From Morella rubra (taxonomy: Eukaryota > Streptophyta > Magnoliopsida > Fagales > Myricaceae), in assembly GCA_003952965.2 (NCBI GenBank), contig CM025853.1, forward strand, positions 12,657,187-12,721,186: a DNA stretch of 64,000 nt, in the 5' to 3' direction. A program made the translations under genes and the position numbers. Of the stretch, positions 1 to 10,959 are shown piece by piece (within the stretch, counting starts at the first letter, position 1; each line of letters begins with the position of its first letter). Under the pieces are notes generated by a model. It searched no databases. It was not told the origin of the DNA and saw nothing but the letters and a program-made list of their open reading frames with translations.

Positions 1-1190
1 ATGGTTATCAATATCCAGGTTGAGAGGTCAAGGGTATGATGGGGCATCAAACATGCGAGGTGAGTTCAATGGGTTGAAGTCTCTCATTTTGAGGGATAAT
101 CCTTCTGTACCTATATTTATTGTTTTGCTCACCAACTTCAATTGGTTATTGTGGCTACTGCAAAGAATAACATCCAAGTTTGTGATTTTTTCTTTTATAC
201 TTCTTTGATTGTGAATATAGTTAGAGGTTCTTTTAAAAGGAAAGATTCTCCTTGGAAAAGTCAACATGAGAAGATAGTGGAGCTATTGGATAAGGGAGAC
301 ATTTCTAGTGGAAGGGGCAAAAATCAAGAAACTAGTCTCGTATGACCAGGTGATACTCGTTGGGGTTATACCACATTACAATAATGTGTCTCTTCACTAT
401 GTGGCCAACAATGTTGGATGTGCTTGAAAACGTAGGAGAGGATGCACTTGCTCAGAACAAAGATCCATGGCTCTGAGTATACTGGATAAAATTCAAAGCT
501 AAGACTTTGTATTCACTATGCATTTGTTGAGAAATATAATGAGAATTACAAATAAATTGTCACAGGCCTTACAACAAAAGGATCAAGACATTGTCAATGT
601 TATGAATTTGGTTGGAGTTGTGAAGCGTTGGTTGTAGGATTTGAGGGAGATGGAATGAAATGATTTTTTTGGAAGAAGTCAAAACCTTTTGTGTGAATAA
701 TTCTATCATTGTGCCCAATATGGAAGACATTATTCCAACTCGAAGTTGGGCTTGGCATGGAGGGCAAACAATTACTTATTTGCATAATTTTCGCATGGAA
801 GTATTTTACTAAGTTATTAATTTGATCTCTCGAAAGATGGATAATCGTTTCACAGAAGCAAGTATGGAGTTACTTCTTTGTATAACCTATCTTGATCCAA
901 TAAACTTATTCTCAGCATTTAATCATGCTAAGCTACTTCGTCTTGCTAACCTTTTATCCAAAAGATGTCTCAGCAATTGATCATATTGGCATTGGTCTTA
1001 CCAATTGCATTTGCAACCATTGAGAGAGTGTTCTCTACGATGAAGTATATCAAAACTAAGTTGCGTAATAAGATGAGAGATGAATGGATAAATAATAATA
1101 TGGTGGTATACATCGAGAGGGAAATTTTTGAAACTATTGAGAACGAAGCTATTTTACAACGTTTTCAAAAGATGTAGACCCGTAGGATCC
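1..1190 (+). pseudogene. Decayed hAT transposase (ZMYM1-like), 5' truncated by window edge
   Basis: Fragments in several frames match, in order, the plant ZMYM1-like (TTF-type zinc finger/DUF4371) hAT transposases. Positions 20-115 encode the conserved GQGYDGASNMRGEFNGL block. Positions 142-345 and just after encode the SSGRG-NQET block followed by a PGDTRWG-like stretch near 346-366. Positions 965-1177 encode the C-terminal hAT dimerisation region, with ALILP-, AT-ERVFS- and VVYIE-like motifs. The frame changes repeatedly and stops fall between blocks, so no transposase can be made. The N-terminal zinc finger lies left of the window or is lost. The order of blocks agrees with one ancestral gene on the plus strand. 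It is a different subfamily from the minus-strand hAT at 20673-25876. Confidence 0.8.
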
Positions 1191-2552
1191 AATTGCCACC
1201 TCTCAGTATCAACAAATAGTATGATACATGTATCTGCCAAGTCGAGGGTTTTGGAAGAAAGCAAAGTTCAAACCCTTGCTGCAAAATCGTAACCACAACC
1301 CAAAAAATCTCAATACGGAGCCAAACGTTTTAAATGCATATGAATGTCATTCGGCCAGAGGAAATGAGGTCAATTGTGGAATGTCTTATTGTGTATGACA
1401 TTCAAATTTTTGTTCAGTATTCATCTAGGGCACGAGCAAAATCCAACTGATATTCTTCAAATTAAGCAAATGGATTGGGCCTTCCAGAAAATAGCAGTTG
1501 AAATTAATCCATAGCACAAATCAAAATGAGAGCTTGCTTGTGTCTGGACAAGGAAAAGGGGGAAATGAATGCTTGCTATCGTCTTCCTTAGGGTCTGGTT
1601 TGTTGAATGGGAAAAAATTTTGAACGCCAACAAGCTCAAATGGCTCAAACTTAACAAGGGCAATCGGGGTCAATGAACACTCACTTATCAAGGGCAATGT
1701 GGTCATTTCAGATGGAAGAGGTCACGTGGGACGTACGTGGGGTAAATTCCATCTGATTTAACAATCAGTTTAAATAGAGGGCGTAGATTAAAAATTTTTG
1801 AAAGTTAAAGGACTTAAATCGTCATTTGATAGTTGCAGGTATGAAATTGATTTTGCCCTATAGATACAGGGCTAACTATGACCTTTCCCCTTATGTCTTT
1901 CTTCAAAAGTAAATTAAAAAATAACTAGTTTAGACCTCCCCTTTTATTAAAAATAGGGTTAAATACCCATTTAGTCCCTGAGTTTTGAACCCTTTTAACA
2001 AATGGTCATTGGGTTTTCAAATTGATCATATCTTGGGTTTAAAATTTTTGTCAAAAAAGTCCTTTCGTTAAACTTTGATACACAAAGTTAATTGTTCACA
2101 TCTCCACTCCAATCATAAGTTGATACAATTCACCCAAAAACTAAAAAATAAATTAAGAACACTATACAACTCAATTTGATTTATCGTTTGACACGAATCA
2201 AGTCAATACTCAATTATAGGCCAACAAACTCCCGGTTTAGCAATTCCATAACAAAACTTACATATTACCAACTTAACTTAACAAAATTTCGTCAAGCATA
2301 AAAACAAAACTTTTAAAATGAATACCTTATTGCCTAAGACACTCAAATGCTCTAGAGTCTTGAAAAAAACCTATTTCCTAAAAATTAACTTAAATACCAA
2401 GTGAAGGCATGGAGAACAAACAGGTATATAGAACTCATAAAACTCAAAGCTCTGATTTATAAAAACATAATCAACATTAAATGGGATACATTAGTTTAAA
2501 AATTAAATTAGAGAGTCACATCTTAGTTAAGAAACCCAATAGTGCTGTAAGA
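1191..2552. other. Non-coding stretch with single MITE-like arms
   Basis: No coding sequence is recognisable. Two stretches look like terminal arms of Mutator-type MITEs. One reads inward from 1858 on the minus strand, starting GGGCAAAATCAATTTCATAC. The other starts at 1956 on the plus strand with GGGTTAAATACCCATTTAG. I could not find a matching inverted partner for either, so they may be solo arms or elements cut by later rearrangement. The sequence from about 2553 onward is homologous to the CACTA copy at 27121. Confidence 0.4.
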
Positions 2553-2866
2553 GATCCATCCGTTTCTACAAGAATTTAATAATGATAAAAAATACAAAAT
2601 AGATAAACTATAATCAAATCACATTTAACTGGATTAAATGAAAGTGCAATACACTTACATAAATTTTTCTCGCTTCTTTCGAGGTCCAAACACCTCTTTA
2701 TTTGTATAATTCTTCTTATGCAAATCTGCTAGATTGATTTCGCCGCTGTTCAAATTTTTCTATGTGGAAATAGCACAAAGTTAGTGACAAAAAATTTCAA
2801 ACTCACCAATACATTAATAAAAATCATAATTTAATAATTAACCTACCATGCAAGCTCGTGTGCACT

Positions 2867-3558
2867 TGATGTGGGAATTCATAGCACACATTTTTTTAAT
2901 AGTAATTGTTTTAATTCAAAGTGTTTTGTATGTTTCTTAGCTTGTTTATCTAGAATTTTAAGTGTCTTTTAATTTATTTAATTTTTAGGAATTCTTGATG
3001 TTTACAGGTATTTAATCATTCAATAAGGTTGAAATTAAGCTGATGGGAAAAGTAGAATTCAAGCTAAGCTGAGAGAGTAAATCCTAGTTGAGCTGGTCTA
3101 GTAAAAACAAAATATTGTTCGATTGTTGGATTATAACTGGAGCTACAGACCTCAAATTCAGGTGTTGCTTTGCTTGTTGGAAAGGTAAGGTGCAGGCCTA
3201 AAAATTTTTATGAATATTGCAAAACCTAGTTCTACCATTTTGAAGTTCCAAAATCTAGAAAAAACGGAGAAGTCCGAATCTGTCTAGAAGTTACTACAGC
3301 CCAAACCTTGTTTCGGTTTTTGGCCTCTAAATGGTGTTCTAGAAATTAGAAAAATGCAAGCCTAGATGTGTTGGAAAGTTGAGAATGAGATTTAAAACTT
3401 TCATGAAGGATTAAACTCCAAATTATGTTGTTTTGATGCTCTAAATTCAGCTGGAAGTTGGGTAATAAAATCAGCCAAGAATTTCGAATTTCAAATCTAT
3501 TTTCGAATTTAAAAAGAGAATAGATTTTTAATTGAATGGATTTCAACGTCAGATGGAT
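2867..3558 (+). repeat. Truncated 5' LTR of the Athila-like element
   Basis: It aligns with the 3' LTR from about 7357 onward, for example GTAATTGTTTTAATTCA in both. Alignment ends at CAACGTCAGATGGAT. There the 3' LTR continues into GAAGAGTTTT, but this copy switches directly into reverse-transcriptase sequence. It also lacks the AAATTTGAAAA-type expansion found in the 3' LTR at about 7970-8170. Confidence 0.85.
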
Positions 3559-4458
3559 TAGTCCAGTGCAGGTAGTAGCTGGAAAAGGTGGGATGCATAA
3601 TGAATTAATTCTCACTAGAACAGTAACTGGGTGGAGAGTCTGCATAAATTATAGGAAACTTAATAGTGTTACTCATAAGGATCATTTTCCATTACTTTTT
3701 TCTTGATCAAGTGCTTGAAAGACTTGTTGGGTATGCATATTTTTGTTTTCTAGATGGTTATTTAGGGTATGACTAGATTCCTATATACCCCAAAGACCAA
3801 GAAAAAATCACCTTCACTTGTCCTTATGGTACTTTTGCATTTCGTAGGATGCCTTTTGATTTGTGTAATGTACCTGCTACATTCCAACATTGCATGATGG
3901 CTATTTTTTCTAATTTTGTTGAAAAGATCATGGATGATTTTTCTATTTTTGGATCTTCTTTTAATAGTTGTTTAGATAACTTGTCTCGAGTTTTGCAGCG
4001 TTGTGCGGAAACCAACTTGGTATTGAATTGAAAGAAATGTGATTTTATGGTGCAAAGGTATTGTTTTAGGCCACAAAATTTCAGCTAGAGGTATTTAGGT
4101 GGACCAAGCAAAAATAGAAACTATTTGAAAAATTACCATCACCCACCCATGTTAAAGGAGTTAGAAGTTTCCTTGGTCACGCAAGTGTTTTATTAAGGAT
4201 TTTTTTAAAATTTTCAAACCTCTTTGTAATCTGTTAAATTAGGATGTGTTTGATTTTGATAAGGATTCTTTGAATGGTTTTAACAGGTTAAAGCAAGAGT
4301 TGGTATCGGCACCAATTATAGCATCCCTAGATTGGAGTTTGCCTTTTGAGCTAATGTGTGATGCTAGTGATTTCGCTTTGGGTGATGTTCTCAGCTAGAG
4401 AAAAAACAGGAAGTTGCATGTTATATATTATGCTAGTAGAGTTTTAAATAATGCATAG
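3559..4458 (+). pseudogene. Athila-like reverse transcriptase relic
   Basis: Reading across stops and frame changes, the stretch matches the Gypsy reverse transcriptase from just upstream of its first conserved block. SPVQVV-KGG is near 3560-3590, TRTVTGWRVCINYRKLN near 3616-3667, and TFTCPYGTFAFRRMPFDLCN at about 3810-3868. Positions 3849-4031 carry MDDFSIFGSSF, in which the catalytic aspartates are retained. A shorter open stretch follows and leads into RNase H. Stop codons such as those near 3766 and 4029 interrupt it. The start is the deletion junction with the 5' LTR, so there is no start codon. It cannot be active. Confidence 0.85.
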
Positions 4459-4962
4459 TTGAATTATGCAACTACTGAAAAAGAATTGTTTGTTGTTGTG
4501 TTTGCTTTTGACAAGTTTCAATCTTATCTTGTAGGTTCCAAGGTGATCGTATATACGGACCATTCAGCAATCAAGTATTTGCTGAAAAAGAAAGATGTCA
4601 AACCGCGCTTGATTCAGTGGGTGTTGTTGCTTCAAGAATGTGATCTTGATATTCGAGATAAGAAAGGCATGGATAATGTGGTGGCAGATCACTTGTCTAG
4701 ATTAGAAGGGCAGTCATGTGCGGATGAGGTGTCCATTAATGAAAGCTTTCTAGATGAGCAGTTGTTGGCAGTTTTAATCATCCCCTGGTATGTTGACTTG
4801 GTGAATTATTTGGTGAGTGGTATTATTCCCCCTGATTTGAGCTATTATCAGAAGAAAAAGTTTTTGGGGGATGTGAAACATTATTTTTGGGAAGAACCTT
4901 TACTTTATAAACACTGTGCAGATGGGAAGAGTAGAAGATGTGTACCCCAGGATGAGATATAG
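4459..4962 (+). pseudogene. Athila-like RNase H and integrase N-terminal relic
   Basis: This is an open stretch of 167 codons. It contains [28 protein letters not shown] and [11 protein letters not shown], the typical RNase H tail of Athila/Tat elements, followed by the spacer that leads to the integrase zinc-binding region. The frame is open but it is only part of a larger polyprotein. It continues, after a stop at 4960, into integrase fragments. Confidence 0.85.
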
Positions 4963-5730
4963 GATACCCTTTACCATTGTCATTCCTTAGAGTGTGGTGG
5001 ACATTTCAGTACTTTTAAGACAATAGCAAAAGTATGAAAATCTGGTTTTTACTGGCCGACCATGTATCAAGATGCTACACAGTATGTGAGAATGTGCTAT
5101 AGATGTCAGAGGATTGGCAACATTTCGAAAAAGAATGAGATGCCCTTGACAAATATCTTCGAGGTTGAACTGTTTGATTTATGGAGAATTGATTTCATGG
5201 GTCCATTTCCCTTTTTCTTTCAACAATCAGTACATCCTAGTAGCAATGGATTATGTGTCTAAATGGGTTGAAGTTATTGCAACTCAAACTAAGTACTCTC
5301 TCATGTGGTGATAAGATTTGTAAAGAAAAATATTTTGTCAAGATTTGGTATGCCAAGAGCTATTATTAGTGATGAAGGCTCCTATTTTTGTAACCAATCA
5401 TTTAAGACTTTGCTGAAGAAATATGAGGTTACTCATAAGGTGGCACTTGCCTATCATCTCCAAACAAATAGCCAAGTGAAACTTACAAATAGGGAATTGA
5501 AGCAAATTTTGGAGAAAACTGTTAGCAATTCAAGGAAGGATTGGGTGAATAAATTAGATGATGCACTTTGGGCTTACAGGACAACTTTCAAGACACCTTT
5601 GGATATATCTCCTTACAGACTTGTCTTTGGAAAGTCTTGTCACTTACCAGTTGAATTGGAACATAATGCCTATTGGGAAATTGAGTTAAATATGGACATG
5701 AAAGCTGCAAGAAAAAAGAGATTGTTATAG
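4963..5730 (+). pseudogene. Athila-like integrase zinc-binding and catalytic core relic
   Basis: At 4963-5100 the reading gives an HCHSLECGGHF-like block, then a CYRCQR motif at 5095-5112. Together these are the HHCC zinc-binding region of a Gypsy integrase. [10 protein letters not shown] (about 5180-5210) holds the first catalytic Asp. After a frame break near 5210, positions 5305-5730 contain [10 protein letters not shown] (second Asp) and the [19 protein letters not shown] and [12 protein letters not shown] blocks. Frame breaks and the stop at 5728 show decay. Confidence 0.85.
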
Positions 5731-6075
5731 TTGAGTGAGTTGGAGGAGTTTAGATTAGATGCTTATGAAAATACTCGAATTTACAAGAAAAAGACCAAGC
5801 ATTGGCATGATAAGCATCTTCAGAATAAAAATTTCGAAATTGGGCAACAGGTGTTACTCTTCAACTCAAGACTTAAGATATTCCCAGGCAAGCTTCGGTC
5901 TAGGTGGTCTAGCCCATTCATGGTAACAAAAGTGTATCTATATGGTGTTGTTAAGGTGCAAAGTAAGGTCATTGGTGCATTTAAGGTTAATGGGCAGCAT
6001 TTGAAGTCTTTTTTGGCTGGTAATGTGATTCGTAAAGGAGTTACTTACTCCTTGACGAATCCTATATATGGTTGA
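5731..6075 (+). pseudogene. Athila-like integrase C-terminal region relic
   Basis: The reading LSELEEFRLDAYENTRIYKKKTKHWHDKH and LLFNSRLKIFPGKLRSRWSSPF is the integrase C-terminal domain typical of Athila/Tat polyproteins. It is separated from the core by one stop codon (TAG at 5728-5730). The terminal stop lies at 6073-6075, followed by the conserved hairpin at 6115. Confidence 0.85.
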
Positions 6076-7350
6076 TGGTTTAGAAATCAAGTAGATGACT
6101 ATAAATAAGTGCTTCTTGGGAGGCAACCCAAGCTAAAAAAAATTATTTATGTTGTTTTAATTGTCATTTTTATTTATGTTTTTTTTATGATAATTGTGAC
6201 CCCCTTTGTTTTGGCTGTGTTGTGTAGGTTTAGATAAATCCAGCATAAAGCTAGTTTATGTTCAATTCACTCAAACATTCGTTGTGTTTAGATTTGCTAA
6301 AAATGGAGTATTAGTCTTCTAATTTTTTTCTTCCCATTTACATTGAGGAAAATATGAAAATTTAGTTTAAGGGAGTGACTATTTGATGATTACGCTGGTT
6401 GTGGTGCTGGTTGTGTTAGTATGAGAAAACAAAAAATAAAAATAAAAATAAAAAATTCGAAATTCTGGCTTGCACTTTTGTGAGACGTAAATAGGATTAA
6501 CATTACACTTTTGGGTTCTTTATTGTGTTAGACGTTACATTTTTTATTTAGGATAGGAGATATCTTTTAAATCAAAGTTAGGCGTACTTCTTTTCTTTTG
6601 GATTATTGAAGTACACATTTCCTAGCAAAGTTATGTGAGTTGTGTGGTTATGCGTAAAAGATGAGTATGATGATTTTCTTGTGATTGTCCCCTTTGATCT
6701 AGTCCTAAACAAGGTTTAAGTAAATAAAGTGATAATAATTAGACAATTGAATGATTAAATGCGTTTAAAGTTCTATTTACTCCAATGTTTTGAGTTGCTT
6801 AGTAACTATGGGTATTCATTACCAATGTTTACTTTTACGTCAAACGGCAACTTGAAATATGAGTATACAAAAATACTTTAAGTGTGTGGTTTGTTAAGTA
6901 ACCGGGTGCATCCATCGCAAATGCTTGTATTCGCGTCAAAAGGCAAGTGACAATTTGAAGACAAAAGAATAAATATTTCAGAAAAAAATAGAAGAAAAAA
7001 ACAAAGAAAACAAAGAAATAAAGAAAGAAATAAAAAGATATTCTCTAGTTTGCTACCTTATTTGTAGTAGTGAGAAGGGGTGATCGCAAGTTGAGTTGTT
7101 ACACAATTCAATTGTGTTGGTTGAGTGATAAATATGATTGAAATATGAATTATGTATAGAAATTTGAACTAGAGAATGTGAGCATGCTTAGTTTTTCTTT
7201 ATTTGCTATCGTTTGTGTACTGAGTCGAAAATTTGATGTTTGCATGATAGGTCCATTGGGTATGATGAATTGAGCCAAACTATGGTCATTTTCCTTTGTT
7301 TTTATGGGTTTTCTTTTGCTTGAGGACAAGCAAAGATTCAAGTTTGGGGG
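6076..7350 (+). other. Non-coding 3' region of the Athila-like element with hairpin and polypurine tract
   Basis: No open frame matches an envelope-like gene. Just after pol, 6115-6132 forms a CTTGGG/CCCAAG hairpin with loop AGGCAA. Athila-type elements often carry a GGGAGGCAACCC motif here. A purine-rich tract lies at 6960-7040. Positions 7342-7350 (GTTTGGGGG) are the likely polypurine tract that primes plus-strand synthesis, directly before the 3' LTR. Confidence 0.6.
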
Positions 7351-9634
7351 TATTTAATATGAGAATTTATATCACACATTTTCTAAGTAGTAATTGTTTT
7401 AATTCAGAATGTTTTGTATGTCTCTTAGCTTGTTTGTCTAGAATTAAGTGTCTTTTACATTTATTTAATTCTTAGAAATTTTTTTATGTTTGCAGGTATT
7501 TAATTATTCAATAAGGGAAATTAAGCTAATGGGAAGAGTAGAATTCAGGCTAAGCTGAGAGAGCAAATCCTAGTTGAGCTAGTCTAGTAAAAACAGAATA
7601 CTGTTAGTTTTTATATTATAACTAGAGCTATAGACCTTGGATTCAGGTGTCACTTTGCTGGTTGAAAAGCCAAGATGCAAGCCTAAAACTTTTTTGAAGA
7701 GTCCAAAACTCAATTTTGCCATTTTAAAGTTCCAAATCTAGAAAAAATGGGGAAGTCTGAATCTTTCCAGAAGTTACTGCAGCCCAGACCCTATTTCGTT
7801 TTTTGGCCTCTATCTGAAGTTCTAGAAATCAGAAAAATGCAAGCCCAGATGTGAAAACTGAGAACGGGACTTAAAACTTTTGTGAAAGATCAGACTCCAA
7901 ATTATGTCGTTTTGATGCTCTAAATTCAGCTGGAATTTGGGTAATAAAATCATCCAAGAATTTTGGATTTCAAATCTATTTTCAAATTTGAAAAGCGAAA
8001 AAGTGATTCTGTTTAAAAATTCAAAAAATAATTGGTTTAAAATTTGAAAAACAAATCTATTTTCTTTATTTGAAAAGTAAAATTTGTTTTAAAATTTAAA
8101 AAGAGATTTTGTTTTGAAATTTCAAAATAGATTTTGTTTCAAAATTTGAAAAGAGAATCGATTTTTAATTGAATGGATTTCAACGTCAGATGGATGAAGA
8201 GTTTTAAGAGGATAAAATGCATAAAAAAATAGAGAAAAGAGAAGATATTCAGACGAAGAATGTCGCAGCTGAGAATTTTTGCAATTTCAGAGTTTTTCTT
8301 CTGTCTCTAGTTTTTAGTTTTTGAATTATTATGAGGGAAAATTACACCGACCTCACTGAGTTTTAGCCCTATATTAAAAGCCTCACTAGGTTTTTAAAAA
8401 AATCTCAAAGCTCACTGAGTTTTTTATTTTGGTATGAAAACTAACTCAAGCCAATGCTGTTACTGGAGATAATGGAGCGTAGTCCACTTATGCTAAATGC
8501 TAGGGTTAAAACCAATCGATGTCTGCCACGTGTTTAAAATTCCTTGTTTGCTCCATTCGATCTCTTGTCTGCCATAGCTAAATGTTAGGGCTAAAACCAA
8601 TCGATGGTTGTCACGTGTTTAAAATTCCCTGTCTGTTCCATTGGGTTTCCCGTCTGTCATGACGCATGTCACGTTGGAGTTAGTTTTTGTTTCACATGAC
8701 ATACGATGTGACAGACGAGAAACCGAATGGAATAGACAAGAAATTTTAGACACGTGTCAGCCAACGATTCATTTTAGCCCTGGCATTTAACTTAAGTGGT
8801 CTGAGCTCCGTTATCTCCAGTAATGGAGTTGGCTTGAGTTAGTTTTCATACCAAAATGAGAAACTCAGTGGGCTTTGAGATTTTTTTAAAACCCAATAAG
8901 ACTTTTGATATTAGGCTAAAACCTAGTGAGCTCCATGTAATTTTCCCTTATTATTAAGGATGTTAAATTCGAATTTATCTTTGAAAAATAATTGGATTGT
9001 TTTATTAGTTATGATTTGCTAGTTTTCTTATTCTAGGGCTATGAAGTAGTCCTTGAATTTTTGATATGATTTGAGTATGGATGTAATGAATATAATTTGT
9101 TAATTGCAATTTGATGATTTCGGTTTTCATTCTTGCAATTTACTGGCCATGAATTGCATGCTTAAAATGTTGAATGAAGTAACGAAAGTTGAAGTTTAAT
9201 ATTAGTTCGTGAATTCATCAAACTTTTGCAGTATAATTTAGAAATAAATACACACCCTTGTGACCTATATTCAATAATTCCAAAGAGCATAATGAATCTT
9301 TATTAATTTTTGTGATCACAAAAGTAGACATAAAATTAATATAGATATAGATGTTATACCTTGAAAAAGGATATCACATAAAAAAGAATTCAGTCATTGT
9401 GATTTAACAAAACATTAATGCAAGCAATCAGGTTTAAACTCTTTGAAAGAATTCAATTGATGAAATCCAAGCCCTAGAAATCTTTAATATTTTATTTTTT
9501 GAGGTTAAGAATTTGTAATCATTCACATCAATTTGGGATCGTCTAAATAATATAGGAAATTTTATAAATTGGTACTTGAATCTCCTCCTTGTGGAAATGT
9601 ACTCTTTTTCCGCTATTTTACTTGTGACAACCCA
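7351..9634 (+). repeat. 3' LTR of the Athila-like element, with nested MITE
   Basis: The start follows the polypurine tract and aligns with the 5' LTR from about 7357. The LTR continues past the 5' copy's deletion point at 8195 and is interrupted at 8335-8947 by a MITE. It resumes at 8957 and ends near 9634, just before TGCACT. Its length without the MITE is about 1.66 kb. It also carries a run of AAATTTGAAAA-like units at 7970-8170 that the 5' LTR lacks. Confidence 0.75.
8335..8947. mobile_element. 613-bp Mutator-type MITE with long inverted arms
   Basis: The left end GGGAAAATTACACCGACCTC and the right end (reverse complement GGGAAAATTACATGGAGCTC) begin inverted arms of well over 100 bp. 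Flanks TTATTATGA (8326-8334) and TTATTATTA (8948-8956) match at 8 of 9 positions, as expected for a Mutator-type 9-bp target duplication. Inside, a block of about 85 bp is tandemly duplicated (from 8492 and from 8577). No coding potential. It sits inside the Athila 3' LTR and so is younger than it. Confidence 0.85.
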
Positions 9635-9968
9635 TGCACTTGTGGTAGAGTTTAAGGACTACCAAGTTTTTGACGCTGGAACAATGTTACATGGTTCACG
9701 GTCAACTTTGATTATCTTATTTTGCTCGCTTCGTTTTGCAATATTTTTTTAAAATTATCTTTATAAATTGGTACTTGAATCTCCTCCTTGTGGAAATTAT
9801 ACTTTTTTTTCCTATTTTACTTGTGACAACCCATGCACTTGTGGTAGAGTTTAAGGACTACCAAGTTTTTGATACTAGAACAATCATGCATGGTTCACGG
9901 TCAACTTTGATATATTTATCTTTTTTTGCTCGCTTCGTTTTTGCAATATTTTTTAAAAATTATCTTTA
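9562..9968 (+). repeat. 199-bp tandem duplication spanning the Athila LTR/CACTA junction
   Basis: The unit starting TTATAAATTGGTACTTGAAT occurs at 9562 and again at 9761. Each copy contains the end of the 3' LTR, the TGCACT flank and about 130 bp of CACTA DNA (GCATGGTTCACGGTCAACTT and onward). The copies differ by a few substitutions and small gaps. The duplication must postdate the Athila insertion because it includes the insertion junction. Confidence 0.85.
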
Positions 9969-9974
9969 CAAAGA

Positions 9975-10561
9975 ATGCAATATTTAAACAATGAGTTTTT
10001 ATATTATTCACTTGCCATAAATGCTTCACTAGTGAATAGATTGCATAGCTATGTCCACTATTCTTTAGTAGTATCAGCGTGGGGTTTCACTTCTTTACTC
10101 GAGAACTTCTTGAAATATGCATGCATCCAATTGCAGTGCATTCGACGTGCGTCATCATAGTCTCCACCATCGTCCTCACTTCCTCCCGACGACTTAAATC
10201 AAGGTCGAAGTGATCCAGCATAAGAAACAAAAAATAAAATATCATAATGACAAACGAAATGCTTAACCAATAATACTATGTTTATGAGCGCTTAATCATA
10301 CCAACATCCTGTCCATAATATACTCTTTTGCTTCTGATTGGATGGAGAGGCAACAATGGTAGATTGTCCTCCACACCCTTCCTCTGGGATATGCACTAAT
10401 AATTTTTCGGACCTAAGACTCCTCTCAAAGTCGATCCCGCATGTCCTACATCGCCTATGCTTAGAAGCAGAGGTTGCTACATAAAACAAAATTAGCAAAG
10501 TTAGTTTGTTGTTTAACTTAAAAGCAATAAAATAGTAGTAAGAAAAATTTCTTAAATGCAT
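9975..10561 (-). pseudogene. CACTA second ORF relic (Transposase_24-like), copy 1
   Basis: On the minus strand, 10561-10292 reads RRCRTCGIDFERSLR-EKLLVHIPEEG, which fits the start of the plant Ptta/En/Spm (Transposase_24) protein downstream of CACTA transposases. After intron-like sequence, about 10190-9990 reads DYDDARR--NWMHAYFKKF followed by a W-LCNLFTSEAF block, the conserved core of that family. Compared with copy 2 (27590-27943) a short segment is missing near 10330. In-frame stops are present. The role of this protein in transposition is not well defined. Confidence 0.6.
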
Positions 10562-10959
10562 AACTACTTTGACAAGCCTATGTGCCTTGACTCATAGAGG
10601 CATGCACACTCAAAGATGGAGTGCTCAGACTCGGACGTAGACTGGGACTCAGACTCAAAGTCAAAGTTGGCTGAGTCTTGGAGCCATGCAGCTATGCAGT
10701 AGTAACATAAGGAAATTCCCATCCACGTTTCATTTCTTTGTGCGGGCTGTCACGTGGCAAAAAAGAAAAAAAAAAACCATGTTAGAATACTTTAACCGTA
10801 AAACATATATTTTATGATAAAATGGACATTAACAGTAAAAGCACATCAGAATTTGTAGAGAAACTATAGATATACTTTAAACAAATTATTAATCAGAAAC
10901 TGATTCTTGCATGTTATTGCCTAATGCCTTATCCTCCATTGACTTTCTATCACTTTCAA

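Larger units (their letters stand above)
2867..9634 (+). mobile_element. Athila-like Gypsy LTR retrotransposon, internally deleted, nested in CACTA copy 1
   Basis: Two LTRs (2867-3558 and about 7351-9634) flank a decayed pol region in plus orientation. The pol blocks (RT, RNase H, integrase) closely resemble the plant Athila/Tat branch of Ty3-Gypsy elements, for example the [23 protein letters not shown] and [11 protein letters not shown] segments. Gag, protease, the primer binding site and the end of the 5' LTR are gone. The hexamer TGCACT borders both ends (2861-2866 and 9635-9640), consistent with a target-site duplication of about 5 bp. Both flanks match the CACTA copy 2 sequence at 27121-27450, so the target was CACTA DNA. 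The exact LTR termini are uncertain by a few bases. Confidence 0.85.
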
